Positions 51,494-61,549 are shown, counted from the stretch's first letter. The stretch: 64,000 bases of DNA from Dorea sp. 5-2 (GCF_000403455.2 NZ_KE159718.1:30856-94855), one strand, 5' to 3'. The notes: generated from the letters alone by a model not told the origin. A program made the numbers and translations.

Positions 51494-51762
51494 TGTCTAC
51501 CTCCTGTCAAATTTCTATCAACACTTTCCCGTCAGGAAAGCCTTCTTCCTCATGTGCCTCCGTCTATCTCTTCCGTCCTATCACAAACACGTCCAAACCG
51601 CCGCCCATGCCTATAAATCTCCTGAACCTCTCTCCCTCCATCCCGGCACATATTTACGCGCTATCCCAGATCAAATCCATATCCAGATCCAGATCAAACC
51701 GTGATACCTTCATCTGGCCGTGTTATTGACATAATCCTATATATAAAATCCAACCTCCGCTC

Positions 51763-52389
51763 CTAAAATGAATCCAAATATTCCTGGAGCCTATCCACAA
51801 ACTGTCCAACATGTATCCCATCCACAAAAGAATGATGAGCCTGGACCGATACGGGCATGACAATCTTACCATCCTTCTCATAATACTTCCCCCAGTCAAA
51901 CAAAGGCGTCGCATTATCCTTTTTTCCGGAATTGGTATGTGAAATATGCGTATAGGTAATCCACGGCATAGGCGAACACTGGAACACATCATTTCCAAGA
52001 GGGCCTGTAAAATATTCCTTCTGCTCCCTTGCAATCCTCCCCGCCGTCTCCACATATTCCTGGATACTGCCCCGAAGCGGCACATTGACCACTTTGAACA
52101 GCCCCGTATCCTGATTCAGATAAGTAAACGCAGTATCAATATGCTCAAAAAGAACCACCTTCCCATCCAGAAAACGATACCGGAACGCTTCAATCTCATC
52201 CGCGCATTTACATACCGCATACACAAACGCAAGCGTAAAAGAAAGATCCTGCGCCTTCACCTTCCGCCGGAAATTCGTGATATCCGCCTCAAATGTCACA
52301 CAGAAAGCAGGCTCCACGCTTCCCCTGAAAACTATACAGTGCATGGCCCTCTCCCAATTTTTCTCGTCTATCACCTGATAAGTATTCAT
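51763..52389 (-). CDS. Chloramphenicol acetyltransferase-like protein (cargo)
   Basis: 208 residues from the ATG at 52389. The CAT signature QAHHSFVDGIHVGQF holds catalytic His186 and Asp190. Other CAT features are FRYRFLDGKVVLFEHIDTAF and SPMPWITYTHIS. It transfers acetyl groups from acetyl-CoA to hydroxyls; whether it accepts chloramphenicol is not shown, as many CatA relatives are xenobiotic acetyltransferases of other specificity. It is the last gene of the 51.7-56.4 kb cargo operon. Confidence 0.88.
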   Translation of the reverse strand: MNTYQVIDEKNWERAMHCIVFRGSVEPAFCVTFEADITNFRRKVKAQDLSFTLAFVYAVCKCADEIEAFRYRFLDGKVVLFEHIDTAFTYLNQDTGLFKVVNVPLRGSIQEYVETAGRIAREQKEYFTGPLGNDVFQCSPMPWITYTHISHTNSGKKDNATPLFDWGKYYEKDGKIVMPVSVQAHHSFVDGIHVGQFVDRLQEYLDSF

Positions 52390-52421
52390 CCCAGCTCCTC
52401 CCTTTTGTTTCCCCACACATT

Positions 52422-52868
52422 TCATTTTCTTTTGGCAAATTTCTCTTTTGCGTATTCATATGCTTCCCGAATATACGGCCTCAAAGCCTCAAAAGTCTCT
52501 TCCGATGGGTTCAGCACACACATCCACCCCATCCACGCATAGACCGGATGCGGCAAAAAACAGTCAGCCGCAGAAAAATCATAATCCATTTCCACAACCC
52601 CGCCTGCCCCCGGACGTTTTGGCACAGCCCCGAACAGCTTCACAAACGTATCCTTACGGACACCCAGGTTCACCCGGTAAACCCCCGGCCTGTCCAGCTT
52701 AGAGCCTTTATCATTATCCCCGTCCTTCTCCTTGACCGTCAATATGTACACGCCCCTTTTCAGCACACGTCCGGGATTATAAAAAATCCCCTTTTCTCCC
52801 CAGCTCTCCACAAGGACGCTGCCCTCCAGATTTTCCAGACAATACTTCAATATCTCATCCGGCTTCAT
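52422..52868 (-). CDS. DUF6194-like protein (cargo)
   Basis: 148 residues. SWGEKGIFYNPG, KLDRPGVYRVNLGVRKDTFVKLFG and DYDFSAADCFLPHPVYAWMGWMCVLNPSEETFE match the DUF6194 pattern of chromosomal proteins of unknown function. It overlaps the GNAT gene upstream by 14 bases. Confidence 0.75.
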   Translation of the reverse strand: MKPDEILKYCLENLEGSVLVESWGEKGIFYNPGRVLKRGVYILTVKEKDGDNDKGSKLDRPGVYRVNLGVRKDTFVKLFGAVPKRPGAGGVVEMDYDFSAADCFLPHPVYAWMGWMCVLNPSEETFEALRPYIREAYEYAKEKFAKRK

Positions 52869-53406
52869 ATCCCACCCCTATACTTTCCAAATCCTTTTTA
52901 TAAATCTCCAATTCATAAGTTTTCCCACTGCGCTGGTCTGTCCTCCGCTCCGAATACTGATAAGTCAATCCACAGGATAAGGCCAGTGCCCTTGAAGCAA
53001 GATTCCCTGCCCGTGTAGAATAATAAAATTCCTGCCCGTCTAAAGAAATACAGTATTCCATCAATAAACGCAGAATCTGTTTCCCATATCCCCTTCCCAC
53101 ATACTCTGGCCCCAGGGCAATACCAGTCTCATGAAAAATACGCGGCTCTGTTTCCTCCACTCCGGCAAAACCAATGGCCTGCCCGCTGCCCCTCTCATAG
53201 ACCAGCCACGCATCATGGGTTTCCTGCCACGCGATTGTCCTCTGTATCCTCTCCCTGGCCCCATCCTCATCAGCCGTCACTTTCCATACCATATATTCTG
53301 CTGTTTCCGGCCTTGACCACACATTCCGGTATATCGATCTCCAATCCTCATATTTTGCCTTTCCTAGAATAATATCTTCTGTCTCCATCCTGCCTTCATC
53401 CCTCAT
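52855..53406 (-). CDS. RimJ-like GNAT acetyltransferase (cargo)
   Basis: 183 residues from the ATG at 53406. The acetyl-CoA loop is EYVGRGYGKQILRLL, followed by YYSTRAGNLASRALALSCGL. It is an N-acetyltransferase of unknown substrate. It lies 12 bases from the metallo-hydrolase gene, all one operon. Confidence 0.85.
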   Translation of the reverse strand: MRDEGRMETEDIILGKAKYEDWRSIYRNVWSRPETAEYMVWKVTADEDGARERIQRTIAWQETHDAWLVYERGSGQAIGFAGVEETEPRIFHETGIALGPEYVGRGYGKQILRLLMEYCISLDGQEFYYSTRAGNLASRALALSCGLTYQYSERRTDQRSGKTYELEIYKKDLESIGVGYEAG

Positions 53407-53417
53407 AAATACCCCCA

Positions 53418-54179
53418 TCACAGCCAGACCGCCCAGTCTCCGTAATCAAAAGTTCCGCTCCCATGACGCAGTTTCCCGCTCTCCTTCAATCCCCGGAAAG
53501 CATCCCTCATACGGCCGATGATCTCCGGCTGGATATCCATGGAATGGTGCGCCGGAAACACCCTTTCCACAGGAAGAAGCGCCATCTTTTCCAGTGAGGA
53601 AAGATAAGCTCCCGGATCTGTAGATGGATAATACGCAAACAAGGTATCCTTGTAGATCAGATCCCCTGTAAAAAGGTATCCTCGCTCCGGTTCCCAAAAG
53701 CACATATGCCCCGGTGAATGTCCCGGCGTATGAAGCACCTTTATCATCCTCCCGCCAATGTCAATCTCTTCCCCGCCGTGCAGAATCATGGACGGTCTCC
53801 CCTGGAACATCTCATAGCTGCCCACATCATAACCTTCCGGCAGTTCACAACGGTCAACTACCATGCCCCTGACCGTTTCCATAGGCAAAGGAAATCCGCC
53901 CGACAGCCACCCCAGTTCCTCTTCATGGGCATAGAAATCCGGAAAATATTTATGCCCTCCGATATGGTCCCAATGGATATGCGTGGCAACAGCCGTAACT
54001 GGCTGGTCTGTCAGCTTCACCACCTCGTCATAAATATTACAGATCCCAAGCCCCGTATCGATCAGCAGGCTCCGCCCGGAACCATTCAGCAGATAACAAT
54101 GTGTTTCCTCCCAATGCCGGTATTCGCTGATGATATAAGTATCCTCGTCTATCCTGTCAACCGTAAACCATTTATCCAT
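53418..54179 (-). CDS. Metallo-beta-lactamase-fold hydrolase (cargo)
   Basis: 253 residues, start after GGAGGGAACAG. THIHWDHIGGHK supplies His67, His69, Asp71 and His72; later zinc ligands are HTPGHSPGH and FTGDLIYKD with PAHHSMD. It is a general MBL-fold hydrolase; class B lactamase activity cannot be inferred because the surrounding pattern fits glyoxalase II or lactonase-type relatives equally well. Confidence 0.88.
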   Translation of the reverse strand: MDKWFTVDRIDEDTYIISEYRHWEETHCYLLNGSGRSLLIDTGLGICNIYDEVVKLTDQPVTAVATHIHWDHIGGHKYFPDFYAHEEELGWLSGGFPLPMETVRGMVVDRCELPEGYDVGSYEMFQGRPSMILHGGEEIDIGGRMIKVLHTPGHSPGHMCFWEPERGYLFTGDLIYKDTLFAYYPSTDPGAYLSSLEKMALLPVERVFPAHHSMDIQPEIIGRMRDAFRGLKESGKLRHGSGTFDYGDWAVWL

Positions 54180-54199
54180 CTGTTCCCTCCTGAAAATCT

Positions 54200-54682
54200 T
54201 TATCCCTTTCCATCTGCCGCCTTTTCCATTGTATGGTAACAGAGATAATCCCCGCCCCCTGTCTCAATCTTCTCATAGGTTTTTATCCGGTATCCCCGTT
54301 TCAAATACATACTTTCCGCCGGAAAAGACGCATCAATATGTACTGCCTGATATTTCCTGAAAACCATATCTTCCAGGAAATCCATCAGCCTGTTTCCATA
54401 CCCCTTTGCCTGGCATTCCGGTAAGATAAACAGCCTGCAGATTTCATTCCCCCGGATGCTCCCGGTTCCCACAATTTCCCCCTGCACCTCCGCAAAATAA
54501 ATATCTTCCCTGGCAAGCGCTTCCCTTATCCTCCGCTCGTTATGCAGATCCAGAAAAAACTGTACTGCCCCAGAAGGATAATAATGGGGATAGACGGCCC
54601 TTATTGTCTTCTCCACGATCTCCGCAACCTTTACGGGACATTCCGCCCGCTTCAACTCCATACGAAAATCCACATTCCTCAT
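54200..54682 (-). CDS. GNAT acetyltransferase (cargo)
   Basis: 160 residues. ICRLFILPECQAKGYGNRLMDFL is motif A, and the end ESMYLKRGYRIKTYEKIE is typical of ElaA/PhnO-like GNATs. Tight spacing to both neighbours indicates one operon. Confidence 0.85.
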   Translation of the reverse strand: MRNVDFRMELKRAECPVKVAEIVEKTIRAVYPHYYPSGAVQFFLDLHNERRIREALAREDIYFAEVQGEIVGTGSIRGNEICRLFILPECQAKGYGNRLMDFLEDMVFRKYQAVHIDASFPAESMYLKRGYRIKTYEKIETGGGDYLCYHTMEKAADGKG

Positions 54683-54715
54683 CTGGCTGCCTCTTTCTCT
54701 CCAATTTCTATCATT

Positions 54716-55318
54716 TTAACATATTACCCTTTTCATCCAGCCATCTAAAAAGGCAAGCTGTTTATCTGTATGAAACCAATGCTCCCCATTTTCCATCACA
54801 GTAAGAGCCACATGATGACTACTGACAAACATGTCCACTGTCTGACGGGATATAAGGGTATCGTTTCCTGCATATAAGATCTCCGTAGGAATATTCCATG
54901 TTATTGGATTATCCCTGACGAAACATAAATATGTCCATGACAGCTTTTCTCCAAAATCAGTAATAATTTCCTCCTTTTCGCACAGTTCCCTCTCCGATAC
55001 ATCTGCCCACCCCATCATATCCAGTATAAGCCTTTCCATATCAAGTACAGGCGATATAAAGAAAGCCTTCTCAATATCACAATTTTGTAATGCGTGCATT
55101 GCAAAGTAAGCTCCTATACTATTCGCAATGATATAAATATGGTTATATCTTTCACAGGCTTTATCGTATGCCGCCCGAATCTGATCCTGCACAACCCACG
55201 GGACATCATCCTGGTAGTCTATCCCAACCATATCAAAGCCAATACAATTTTTCCTGTACTGTTCAACTTCCATATAACTTCCATTTTTTCCATGAATATA
55301 TAAAATTACTTTTTCCAT
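54716..55318 (-). CDS. Alpha/beta-hydrolase (cargo)
   Basis: 200 residues starting MEKVILYIHGKNGSYMEVEQY after GGAGGCAATTTT. The nucleophile elbow is IANSIGAY, a variant of GxSxG; the likely Asp is in YAGNDTLISRQT and the His in GEHWFHTD. Substrate unknown. More AT-rich than the phage genes. Confidence 0.8.
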   Translation of the reverse strand: MEKVILYIHGKNGSYMEVEQYRKNCIGFDMVGIDYQDDVPWVVQDQIRAAYDKACERYNHIYIIANSIGAYFAMHALQNCDIEKAFFISPVLDMERLILDMMGWADVSERELCEKEEIITDFGEKLSWTYLCFVRDNPITWNIPTEILYAGNDTLISRQTVDMFVSSHHVALTVMENGEHWFHTDKQLAFLDGWMKRVIC

Positions 55319-55342
55319 AAAATTGCCTCCATATAGCCAAAA

Positions 55343-55774
55343 TCATCCTTTTCTCTGCTTTAATAGTTTCATCCCTAATAGAAAGCTAAACCCACCAAGC
55401 AATACAAAGAATAACCATACCGCATTCCAATAAATCGAATCTACATCAAACATCCACAACAAAAGTTTATTCCAAAATTCCAATCCAGACGCAATCGCAT
55501 ATAGATCAAATAGCACATAAGCGCCGCCAAATAGATATATCCATCTCCACCAATAGTTGTTACCCCGGCATTTCGTAAAAGTAAAGATTCCTAAAACGCA
55601 CAATCCTGCCAATACTCCCATCAGCGTAAAGTAAAACGGCCCTTTACTTCCTAATATGCCCATCCAAAACCCGGCATAAGAATCTCTGTCTATCACTCCC
55701 CATATCCTATGCAGATGGAACAGCCCAAAAGCCATGAAGAACCATGGTTCCCATATTAACACTTTTTTCTCCAT
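55343..55774 (-). CDS. Small membrane protein (cargo)
   Basis: 143 residues from the ATG at 55774. Four hydrophobic segments (about 8-25, 42-66, 78-98, 114-136) fit a four-helix membrane protein. No family recognised. It lies between two enzymes in the cargo operon. Confidence 0.65.
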   Translation of the reverse strand: MEKKVLIWEPWFFMAFGLFHLHRIWGVIDRDSYAGFWMGILGSKGPFYFTLMGVLAGLCVLGIFTFTKCRGNNYWWRWIYLFGGAYVLFDLYAIASGLEFWNKLLLWMFDVDSIYWNAVWLFFVLLGGFSFLLGMKLLKQRKG

Positions 55775-55810
55775 TCTAGTCTCCACAATGCCCAATCCAA
55801 ATTCTAAAAT

Positions 55811-56323
55811 CTATACTTCCTCTTTCAACAGAGAATACATTTTCATATCGATCACTTTCCCGTTTTTTACCGCATTATTTCTTAACGTCCCCTCATACTG
55901 AAAACCTGCTTTTTCCAGGACACGGCAGGATGCCGTATTATACGCAAATGGCTCTGCATAAATACGGAGAATATCACTTTTCTCAAAAACATATTTGCAG
56001 ACCTGTTTTACAGCCTCTGTCATAATCCCTTTTCCCCAGTATCCTTCCGCAATATAATATCCCAGCTCGGCTGTCTGCCTGTGGATATTCCCCTGACGGA
56101 AAACACCGATACTTCCCACCACCCGTCCATCTGCAGTTATGGCAAAAGCAAATGTTTCATTTTCATCAGCAGACAGCATAGCAGAAATAAAATCCACTCC
56201 GTCTTGTTCCGTATAAGGATACGGCAACCCATCTCTAAGATTATCCTGTATTTTTCTATTGGAAAGAGCCGCCGCCAAATCCGCCGCATCCGCCAAATCC
56301 CATTTTCTTATTTTACAAATCAC
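55811..56323 (-). CDS. RimJ/RimL-type GNAT acetyltransferase (cargo, first gene of operon)
   Basis: 170 residues from a GTG after GGAGGCGGAAAA. AELGYYIAEGYWGKGIMTEAVKQV is motif A, followed by YAEPFAYNTASCRVLEKAGFQYEGTLRN, typical of RimJ/RimL. It is the first gene of the cargo operon, 42 bases from a consensus -10 box. Confidence 0.9.
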   Translation of the reverse strand: MICKIRKWDLADAADLAAALSNRKIQDNLRDGLPYPYTEQDGVDFISAMLSADENETFAFAITADGRVVGSIGVFRQGNIHRQTAELGYYIAEGYWGKGIMTEAVKQVCKYVFEKSDILRIYAEPFAYNTASCRVLEKAGFQYEGTLRNNAVKNGKVIDMKMYSLLKEEV

Positions 56324-56362
56324 TTTTCCGCCTCCCTAATGGATCGTCTTCCATAACAGACT

Positions 56363-56392
56363 CTATTATACAGCATATCGCCCGCCAATGGA
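56363..56392 (-). promoter_or_regulatory. Promoter-like segment of the cargo genes, copy 3
   Basis: On the - strand TTGGCGGGCGATATGCTG is followed by TATAATAG (-10 box at 56365-56370). It is clearly related to the segments at 18447 and 20163 and would drive the eight-gene cargo operon. Confidence 0.6.
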
Positions 56393-56457
56393 ACGGACTT
56401 TCTAAGAACTTACCAAAAACAAATCAATACATATACAGCTACAATGTACTTACATAA

Positions 56458-56493
56458 GAAAATTCCGACATATATCAATATGCCAGAATTTTC
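56458..56493. terminator. Near-perfect 16-bp palindromic terminator upstream of the cargo operon
   Basis: GAAAATTC and TGGCATAT arms pair with their complements (two G-T pairs) around a four-base loop. It separates the ParAB-linked genes from the cargo operon and can act on both strands. Confidence 0.75.
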
Positions 56494-56517
56494 CCTATTT
56501 TACCTTCAAGCCATATA

Positions 56518-56793
56518 TTACGAACGCTTCCGTCCATTCATCTGAAACACATCATGCCCTTTGATACTCTTCACCGCCTGCCCCAGACTCCTGGCCCTCC
56601 CATGCTGATGATACGGCTGGGAAGCCCTGTGCTTATGAAAAATAACACACTCCCCCTCCCCCGGATACTCCGGATTATGGATATACCAGATATGCCCCGT
56701 ATTCTTCGACTGGAGCGTCACATCATATTCCTCCGCCAGAATAATGTTAAAATAAGACCTATCCAGCCTCCCGATCTCTTCCGCCCGGAACAT
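56518..56793 (-). CDS. Unrecognised phage protein after ParB
   Basis: 91 residues from the ATG at 56793 after GGGGGAGCGG, overlapping the end of parB by 35 bases. It has EEYDVTLQSKNTGHIWYIHNPEYPG and a His/Arg-rich middle. No family recognised. Coupling suggests a role with ParAB or as the last gene of that operon. Confidence 0.65.
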   Translation of the reverse strand: MFRAEEIGRLDRSYFNIILAEEYDVTLQSKNTGHIWYIHNPEYPGEGECVIFHKHRASQPYHQHGRARSLGQAVKSIKGHDVFQMNGRKRS

Positions 56794-57760
56794 CGGCCGC
56801 TCCCCCTTTCCCGAACCACGCCGCCAGCGCGTCCTCCACGATACCCGCCACATCCGCAGGCTTCACACTCCCAAAATACCTCTCATACACCTCCGCCGAC
56901 AGCTTCACGCTCCTTCCGACAGCAGCCTTCTTCACTTTCTCACCATCCAACGCCCCCAGCACAGCCTCTTCCGTCACCTTCCCCGCCATGCCCCTGACGC
57001 ACTTCGCCGTCTTCATATCCAGCTTAATCTTCCCCGTATCCGCCAGCCCGGACACCACTTCCTGCTCCTTCTCCGACAGATAAGACAAGTCCACCGCCGC
57101 CACCAAAGGCAGCGTCCCCTCGTCCAGCCGCCCCTTCAAAGGCTCCCCCAGCTTCTGCACCCGCATATATCTGGCAATATTCCTCCCGGTCATCCCATAC
57201 TCTTCCCCGATTGCATCCCGGCTCTTCAACCTGTGGACATCATGTCCACAAGTCCCCGCCGTGTCCTGCCCGTTCAGCCTTGCGATCTCCTCCAGAATAT
57301 CATTCCGCCGCCCCTGGCTGCTGACCTTCTCATACCGCTCCGCCAGCACCGCCGCCTTCTCGCTGGGCAAAAGCTCCGCAAATCCCCTCTGTATCACATT
57401 GGTCTCAATCACATACACATAAGCATCCTCTTCCGTCAGATCCGTCTTCACAATGGCCGGAATCTCCGTCAAGCCTGCCAGCCTCCCCGCCACCTGCCGG
57501 TTATGCCCCGCAAGCATCTCATACCCGTCCCCCTCCTGCCACACGATCACCGGATTCAGAACCCCATGCTCCCTGATGCTCTCCACCATATCCTCCAGAC
57601 GCTCCCCCTCATACAGCCGGAACGGATGCCTCCGGAACGGGCGGATACCGTCAATCGGCAACATCCTAATCCCATTCTCCACAGCAGAAACCTCTTCCGC
57701 CCCCGCCAGCAGGTCCACAGCGTCATTAAAAATCTTCCTCTTCGCCCCATCAGCCTTCAT
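56759..57760 (-). CDS. parB: ParB-family partition protein
   Basis: 333 residues from the ATG at 57760. The ParB/Srx nuclease-like domain (MLPIDGIRPFRRHPFRLYEG, GYEMLAGHNRQVAGRLAG) is followed by the DNA-binding domain with a helix-turn-helix (SRDAIGEEYGMTGRNIARYMRV). It would bind a centromere site, which I could not identify, and act with ParA to partition DNA. Overlaps parA by 11 bases. Confidence 0.88.
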   Translation of the reverse strand: MKADGAKRKIFNDAVDLLAGAEEVSAVENGIRMLPIDGIRPFRRHPFRLYEGERLEDMVESIREHGVLNPVIVWQEGDGYEMLAGHNRQVAGRLAGLTEIPAIVKTDLTEEDAYVYVIETNVIQRGFAELLPSEKAAVLAERYEKVSSQGRRNDILEEIARLNGQDTAGTCGHDVHRLKSRDAIGEEYGMTGRNIARYMRVQKLGEPLKGRLDEGTLPLVAAVDLSYLSEKEQEVVSGLADTGKIKLDMKTAKCVRGMAGKVTEEAVLGALDGEKVKKAAVGRSVKLSAEVYERYFGSVKPADVAGIVEDALAAWFGKGGAADVPGGRDREAG

Positions 57761-58535
57761 ACGAAACCAACTCCTTTGCAAACTTCCTATAAGCCATCCC
57801 CGCGCTCGCCTTCGGGCTGTACTCCGCCACCGGCAGGCTGTAATAAATGCTCTCCCCCACCTTCACCGTACTGGGAATCCTCGTCTCAAACACCCGTATC
57901 TGCTCCTGGAAGTTCTCCGTCACTTCCTCCGTCAGCACCTTACACAGCTTCGTTCTGGACTCACACATGGTCATCAGGATACCCGCAATCCCAAGCCCCG
58001 GATTGATCCGCTTCCGTATCTTCACCACCGTCCGCAGAAAATCCTGCATCCCCATCATAGCCAGAAGCTGGGGATTCACCGTAATAATCACCTCGTCCGA
58101 AGCAGCCAAAGCATTAATCGTCAAAGTCCCAAGGGACGGGCAGGTATCAATCAGAATATAATCATACCTCTCCCGCAGCGGCTCCAGAATCCCGGACAGC
58201 ATCTTCTCCGCCCCCATTTCCAGCCGCAGCTTTGCATCCACCACCGACAGATAAATAGACGATGGGATGAAATCCACCCCGTCCTTCGTCCGTATGTACC
58301 TCTTCGGGGATGGCATCTTCTCGTCCTCAATCCGCACCATCATCAGATGCCCAATAGTATCCTCCAAAACCCCCGTATCCTCCACGCCGAAACACGTTGT
58401 CAAGTTCGCCTGACTGTCAAAATCCACAGCCAGAACCCGCTTCCCCATCTTCCGCAGACAGTACGCCAGATTGAACGTAGTGGTAGTCTTGGCCGTACCC
58501 CCTTTTTGCGAACCGATCATATATATCTTTCCCAT
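57750..58535 (-). CDS. parA: ParA-family partition ATPase
   Basis: 261 residues from the ATG at 58535 (GAGGTATTGAGA upstream). The deviant Walker A is SQKGGTAKTTTTFNLA; DFDSQANLTTCFG and YDYILIDTCPSLGTLT are the other ATPase motifs. Soj/ParA proteins drive plasmid or chromosome segregation. Finding it with ParB at the prophage edge suggests a low-copy extrachromosomal phase. Confidence 0.92.
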   Translation of the reverse strand: MGKIYMIGSQKGGTAKTTTTFNLAYCLRKMGKRVLAVDFDSQANLTTCFGVEDTGVLEDTIGHLMMVRIEDEKMPSPKRYIRTKDGVDFIPSSIYLSVVDAKLRLEMGAEKMLSGILEPLRERYDYILIDTCPSLGTLTINALAASDEVIITVNPQLLAMMGMQDFLRTVVKIRKRINPGLGIAGILMTMCESRTKLCKVLTEEVTENFQEQIRVFETRIPSTVKVGESIYYSLPVAEYSPKASAGMAYRKFAKELVSYEG

Positions 58536-58537
58536 TC

Positions 58538-58780
58538 TCAATACCTCACTTTCTTCTCCGCAACCATGCTCAACTGCTGCTCCTCAAACACATCAATATA
58601 ATCCACTGTCTCCCTCGGAACAATGACCAGCTTCCCTTCCTCACACCGGACCGTCAAAAGCGTCCCCGCCCCGAACCCCAGCTCTTCCAGCCACAGCCCC
58701 TTCAACATGATCGTAGGCGTGGGCTTATAATTATGCCCGCTCTGCTCATACACCTTAATCTTCCGAACATCCTTCTTCAT
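58538..58780 (-). CDS. SymE/AbrB-like small protein ahead of parA
   Basis: 80 residues. PTPTIMLKGLWLEELGFGAGTLLTVRCEEGKLVIVP is the SymE-like swapped-hairpin fold. Its stop is 2 bases before the parA start, so all three genes are one operon. It could be an autoregulator of parAB or an addiction toxin; the first is favoured because no antisense promoter is apparent. It is a diverged relative of the gene at 39281. Confidence 0.8.
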   Translation of the reverse strand: MKKDVRKIKVYEQSGHNYKPTPTIMLKGLWLEELGFGAGTLLTVRCEEGKLVIVPRETVDYIDVFEEQQLSMVAEKKVRY

Positions 58781-59303
58781 CTATATCCCGTCCCTTCCAC
58801 CGGCCCGCAGACCGGACTATCCATTGCTTCTCCGTCACTGAACTAACCCTGGGATTTTACAGAAACCGCTCCAGGCGCAACAGCCCGTGCCTCTCCCTGT
58901 AAAACAGAACTATTTGTTTCCGAACGAAACGATATGCCATCTATAAAAATCAAAAACTCCGCTACACAAAAACTTCAAAACCATCACAACAATATGGGCG
59001 CTGTAAGTTCCCCGGCTTTCCGTAAATAAATCTCATTTGTTCCCATGGTACAGAAACACAGGTTTAACCCTCCCATGGCGCCCGGTTCACATTAAACCCG
59101 GCCGAAACCTGTCAGCCAGTATTACAACGCCCCCGTTGCAACCCGTCAGCATTTATAAGGACTTCGGACCTTCAAATCCATCACCAGAGGATGGTATGGT
59201 TGCTTTAATCGCTATCAGACTTTCATACTGCTGGCCAGCAATATATGTACGGCTCCCGGACGGAAACCAGAAATGCGGTGATTCCGTTTACCCTTTTGAG
59301 GGC
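58781..59303. other. Gene-free stretch at the right prophage edge
   Basis: About 520 bases without a supported gene. A + strand frame at 59037-59339 lacks a ribosome-binding site and has no recognisable domain. The ParAB operon promoter must lie in the left part, but I see no convincing -35/-10 pair. The prophage attachment site is probably here. No direct repeat longer than about ten bases with the 9030-9075 junction was spotted by eye. Confidence 0.5.
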
Positions 59304-59366
59304 AAAAAAATAAGGGGACAAGTTAGTGCAACCCCTTGATTTTACTGGGTTCCTCTAACTTGTCCC
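59304..59366 (-). terminator. Large inverted repeat, terminator-like, at the element junction
   Basis: GGGACAAGTTAG (59315-59326) pairs exactly with 59355-59366, and AACCC/GGGTT continue the stem inside. On the - strand it is followed by CTTATTTTTTTGCC. It may end the recombinase transcript and/or mark the element end. A second hairpin (GGCAGGAG/CTCCTGCC, 59444-59469) lies between it and the recombinase stop. Confidence 0.7.
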
Positions 59367-59479
59367 TATTATAACACGGTCATCTGTGTCTATGCGTCCG
59401 GCTCTTGATTGATACTCGATAAGGATAAAAATAGATATGTATCGGCAGGAGTACAGATTTTCTCCTGCCACGCCTATAT

Positions 59480-61204
<1,725 letters not shown>

Positions 61205-61246
61205 TTAAACTTCAACGCTTTAAAGCGATAATTCTTCCGCTGCCTG

Positions 61247-61549
61247 TTATTCCCCGTCGTCATCACCCCAATTCCCATCATCATAAAATCCATATCCCTG
61301 TGCGCCACGCCGAAAAATATTCGTAAGCATTACAAGCAAATCCCGCCCGTCTTTTCGGAAATGGGCGTTGACGGTGTATTCTGTGCCGCCGATTTTCTCG
61401 GTAATGCTCATCGGCTCTGGGATGCGGACAAGGGGCGTGACGTTCTGGACAGGCGGCAGAGGGGGATATATTTTGTCGGGATTTACCATAGGGACGTCCT
61501 TGTATTCCTCCATGATCGCCTGTATTTCTTCCTCTGACAGTCTGCTCAT
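61247..61549 (-). CDS. TnpW-like protein of the mobilizable element
   Basis: 100 residues. The C-terminal half has ITEKIGGTEYTVNAHFRKDGRDLL, the TnpW-like core also seen at 5334-5507, followed by an acidic end. The start overlaps the relaxase stop by four bases (ATGA). Function unknown. Confidence 0.7.
   Translation of the reverse strand: MSRLSEEEIQAIMEEYKDVPMVNPDKIYPPLPPVQNVTPLVRIPEPMSITEKIGGTEYTVNAHFRKDGRDLLVMLTNIFRRGAQGYGFYDDGNWGDDDGE

Larger units (their letters stand above)
9032..59303 (-). mobile_element. Siphovirus prophage with four cargo insertions
   Basis: About 50 kb of almost exclusively - strand genes with complete head, connector, tail, lysis, packaging, replication and recombinase sets, so it could be an intact phage. 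The left edge is where the last recombinase gene is truncated (about 9032-9070). The right edge lies somewhere between the ParAB/SymE operon (58780) and the large inverted repeat at 59304-59366. Exact attachment sites could not be fixed. Four blocks of host-like genes interrupt it. Confidence 0.85.

Noticed and set aside
51473-51745. Further short - strand frames between the zinc ribbon and CAT genes
   Set aside because: Frames of 11-33 codons that either lack a properly spaced ribosome-binding site or shift frame; not enough to call genes.
53418-54179. Calling the metallo-hydrolase a class B beta-lactamase
   Set aside because: Only the general MBL zinc motif is visible; the same pattern occurs in lactonases and glyoxalase II relatives, so no lactamase call is justified.
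51763-56323. The cargo operon as an integron cassette array
   Set aside because: Intergenic spaces are 10-35 bases or overlaps, with no attC-like palindromes and no integron integrase in the window.
59037-59339. A 100-codon + strand frame at the right prophage edge
   Set aside because: No ribosome-binding site, no recognisable domain, and it runs into the large inverted repeat.
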